Of a stretch of 64,000 bases of DNA, positions 62,485 through 64,000 are shown in pieces (positions within the stretch are counted from its first letter, which is position 1; every line of letters begins with the position of its first letter). Position numbers and translations under genes: made by a program. The notes under the pieces are model-generated. The model had not been told where the DNA came from and ran no database searches. It was given only the letters and a program-made list of their open reading frames with translations. This DNA comes from Paraburkholderia monticola (GTDB lineage Bacteria > Pseudomonadota > Gammaproteobacteria > Burkholderiales > Burkholderiaceae): contig NZ_LRBG01000031.1 in NCBI RefSeq assembly GCF_001580545.1, positions 124,001 through 188,000 on the forward strand, in the 5' to 3' direction.

Positions 62485-63357
62485 CTACTTTCCTGTCCGG
62501 AAGCGGTTCGGAGTCTTTCCCGTCAACCGCTTGAAGAATCGATTGAAATAGGTAGGCTCGGAGAAGCCGAGCAGATCGGCAATCTGGCTCACGTTTAGCG
62601 TGGTGTAGACGAGGTTGCGCTTAGCCTCGAGGAGCAGCCTCTGATGCACGATCGAGAGAGCACTTTGATCCGTGAGTCGCTGGCATAGCGTATTCAGATA
62701 GACCGGTGTGACACCTAGCAGTGCCGCGTAGCGACTCATTGGAAGATGTTCGCGGTAGTGCTCTTCGATCAGTTTCGAGAAAGCCGACAGATAGCTCTGG
62801 CCGCGATCCGGGCGCTCTCCGGCGACGTGGAGCTCTTCGTCCCGTCTTACGATCCATACCACCAGCGCGCCAACAAGTGAGCGCAGAAGAAGGTCACGTG
62901 ACGGCGCCGGGTTCGCGTACTCCTGGTTGAGCGTTGCACAGAGTGTGTCCAGCCAGGATGTGTCCGTCCCCACAGCATGGCAACTCGGTCGCTGCAAGAT
63001 TGACCGTTTGTCGTCACCTTGCTCCTGCAACCAGCCAATTAGCGGTGCCGCGATCGTAATGACGAACCCGTCGACGTCCGGACTGAACTGAAACCCGTGC
63101 ACGCACATGGGCGGCACAACCTGAATTGACGGGCGGTCGATCTGCGTCTGCTCACCCTCGACCTCCAGCAACGCGGTTCCTTTCCGCACATACAGCAGTT
63201 GCGTCAGATCAGCGTGCCGATGTCGCCGAATCTCCCAGTCGTGCAGGCTGCTGCGCTCGGGAATCGATTCGCAATGCAGCAGGTCAGGCGTTCGCCATTC
63301 TCCGCGTTCGCCATACAATTTGAAGACGGGAATGTTGTGAAGGGTCGAGCGATCCAT
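62485..63357 (-). CDS. pobR: AraC-family regulator, probable pobA activator PobR
   Basis: A 290-aa AraC-type regulator. An N-terminal cupin sensor (about residues 20-130: IRRHRHADLTQLLYVRKGTA, IQVVPPMCVHGFQFSPDVDG) is followed by the C-terminal double helix-turn-helix (about 200-288: MSRYAALLGVTPVYLNTLCQ, NVSQIADLLGFSEPTYFNRF, KRLTGKTPNRFR). It is divergent from pobA with 183 bases between, the standard arrangement of the 4-hydroxybenzoate-responsive activator. ATG at 63357 gives the family N terminus; the longer frame to 63465 enters the promoter region. Confidence 0.9.
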   Translation of the reverse strand: MDRSTLHNIPVFKLYGERGEWRTPDLLHCESIPERSSLHDWEIRRHRHADLTQLLYVRKGTALLEVEGEQTQIDRPSIQVVPPMCVHGFQFSPDVDGFVITIAAPLIGWLQEQGDDKRSILQRPSCHAVGTDTSWLDTLCATLNQEYANPAPSRDLLLRSLVGALVVWIVRRDEELHVAGERPDRGQSYLSAFSKLIEEHYREHLPMSRYAALLGVTPVYLNTLCQRLTDQSALSIVHQRLLLEAKRNLVYTTLNVSQIADLLGFSEPTYFNRFFKRLTGKTPNRFRTGK

Positions 63358-63540
63358 TTGCTTGCCGATGTCCTGGGCGACTTTTGGCGGACATTTGAAA
63401 AGTACAATTTTAACGCTGAAATTTGCCTTACCAAGGGTTATGAATTGAAAAAAAATACAGTTCAAATATGACTTAAGCCGCTACAGCAGTGTCGTCCGGA
63501 CACGAGGCGGCGATCAGGTGAAACAGTGGAGGAGGTGGAG
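63358..63540. promoter_or_regulatory. Divergent pobR-pobA promoter region
   Basis: 183 bases, A+T-richer than the genes, with AAAAAAATACAG-type tracts at 63440-63462. GGAGGAGGTGGAG directly precedes the pobA start. The PobR operator is expected here but was not identified by repeat symmetry. Confidence 0.5.
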
Positions 63541-64000
63541 ATGCGAACCAAGGTCGCGATCATCGGCGCTGGCCCGTCTGGGCTGCTGCTTGGCCAGTTG
63601 TTGCAAACGGCCGGCGTGGACAACGTCATTCTGGAACGGCAAACCGGCGAATATGTGCTGGGCCGCATTCGTGCTGGGGTGCTCGAGCAGGGCACCGTGG
63701 ATCTGATGCGAGAAGCCGGTGTCAGTGAACGCATGGATGCGGAAGGGCTTGTCCATGACGGGATCGAACTGGTCTTCGGCGGCCGGCGCGATCGCATTGA
63801 TTTGAAGAAGCTGACTGGCGGCTCGTCGGTATTGGTTTATGGTCAAACCGAGGTGACGCGCGACCTGATGGAAGCGCGCGCGGCGAGTGGCGCAACCACG
63901 ATCTACGAAGCCGGCAACGTCCAGTTGCATGACGTGAAGGGGGAAAGTCCCTACGTCACGTTCGAAAAGAACGGTGAGACGTTCAGGCTGGAGTGCGACT
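63541..64000 (+). CDS. pobA: 4-Hydroxybenzoate 3-monooxygenase PobA, 3' end outside window
   Basis: FAD flavoprotein converting 4-hydroxybenzoate to protocatechuate with NADPH and oxygen. The N terminus has the FAD motif KVAIIGAGPSGLLLGQLLQ, then VILERQTGEYVLGRIRAGVL, EQGTVDLMREAG and the substrate/NADPH-domain segment HDGIELVFGGRRDRIDL. All match the PobA family closely. Only about the first 153 residues are visible; the full protein is near 390-395 aa. The start at 63541 has a very strong ribosome binding site. It is controlled by the divergent AraC regulator. Confidence 0.95.
   Translation, partial: MRTKVAIIGAGPSGLLLGQLLQTAGVDNVILERQTGEYVLGRIRAGVLEQGTVDLMREAGVSERMDAEGLVHDGIELVFGGRRDRIDLKKLTGGSSVLVYGQTEVTRDLMEARAASGATTIYEAGNVQLHDVKGESPYVTFEKNGETFRLECD

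Noticed and set aside
1..64000. CRISPR arrays, rRNA and tRNA genes
   Set aside because: No regularly spaced repeats, cloverleaf-type sequences or rRNA motifs were noticed; an automated tRNA scan would be needed to exclude a tRNA fully.

Overview
The window is G+C-rich, densely coded DNA of a Burkholderiales bacterium, most likely Paraburkholderia or Burkholderia. The evidence is the family repertoire (DUF2968 and DUF2242 proteins, a RAYT-like IS200-type transposase homologue, pobR/pobA, a complete phn catabolic operon, ESPR-type trimeric adhesin, T6SS TssM), strong third-position G/C in real genes and GGAGG-type ribosome binding sites. The accessory character of many genes suggests a secondary chromosome or megaplasmid, but no replication genes are visible. 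No rRNA, tRNA or CRISPR was seen.

Layout. 1-2.2 kb: partial GNAT acetyltransferase, a RAYT-like protein without its HUH histidines, and an unknown protein. 2.2-15.1 kb: a catabolic/transport locus in two divergent arms around a LysR gene. The left arm holds a Rieske oxygenase and a complete polyamine/opine-type ABC transporter. The right arm holds a flavin monooxygenase, Rid protein, DUF1028 protein, M20 deacylase, LLM monooxygenase and sulfonate-type binding protein. Two nearly identical 21-bp palindromes (TGCAT-N11-ATGCA) lie in front of the two arms and tie them into one likely regulon. 15.1-23.2 kb: a small gene behind two tandem LexA boxes, a ParB-like protein, a LysR fragment, a DUF1328 protein, a PAS-GGDEF-EAL protein, a DUF2242 lipoprotein and a Na/Pi cotransporter-like protein.

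23.3-34.2 kb: a complete 2-aminoethylphosphonate (AEP) uptake and degradation operon (phnW-phnA-phnY-phnS-phnT-phnU-phnV), preceded by an EamA transporter and two overlapping DeoR regulators. PhnW makes phosphonoacetaldehyde, PhnY oxidises it to phosphonoacetate and PhnA releases acetate and phosphate; the adjacent Na/Pi protein could handle the phosphate. 34.5-44 kb: a sarcosine/dimethylglycine dehydrogenase-like gene, CHAD and Nudix proteins, an orphan ferredoxin-less VanB-type reductase, a secreted clan-A glycoside hydrolase and a DUF2968 protein.

44-52 kb is a decayed region: an internally deleted IS256 transposase, small orphan ORFs, a stand-alone EAL protein with an N-terminal CxxC pair, a frameshifted EAL copy about 4 kb away, a TPR-glycosyltransferase and an FkbM methyltransferase. 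52.8-60.5 kb holds the most unusual object. An ESPR/YadA-type trimeric-adhesin head and coiled-coil repeat is fused in frame, in place of its barrel, to the transmembrane and OmpA-like end of a T6SS TssL protein. It is translationally coupled to a TssM gene that has lost its C-terminal end, followed by another OmpA-domain membrane protein. 60.5-64 kb: small ORFs, a GT25 glycosyltransferase, and divergent pobR/pobA, with pobA cut by the window edge.
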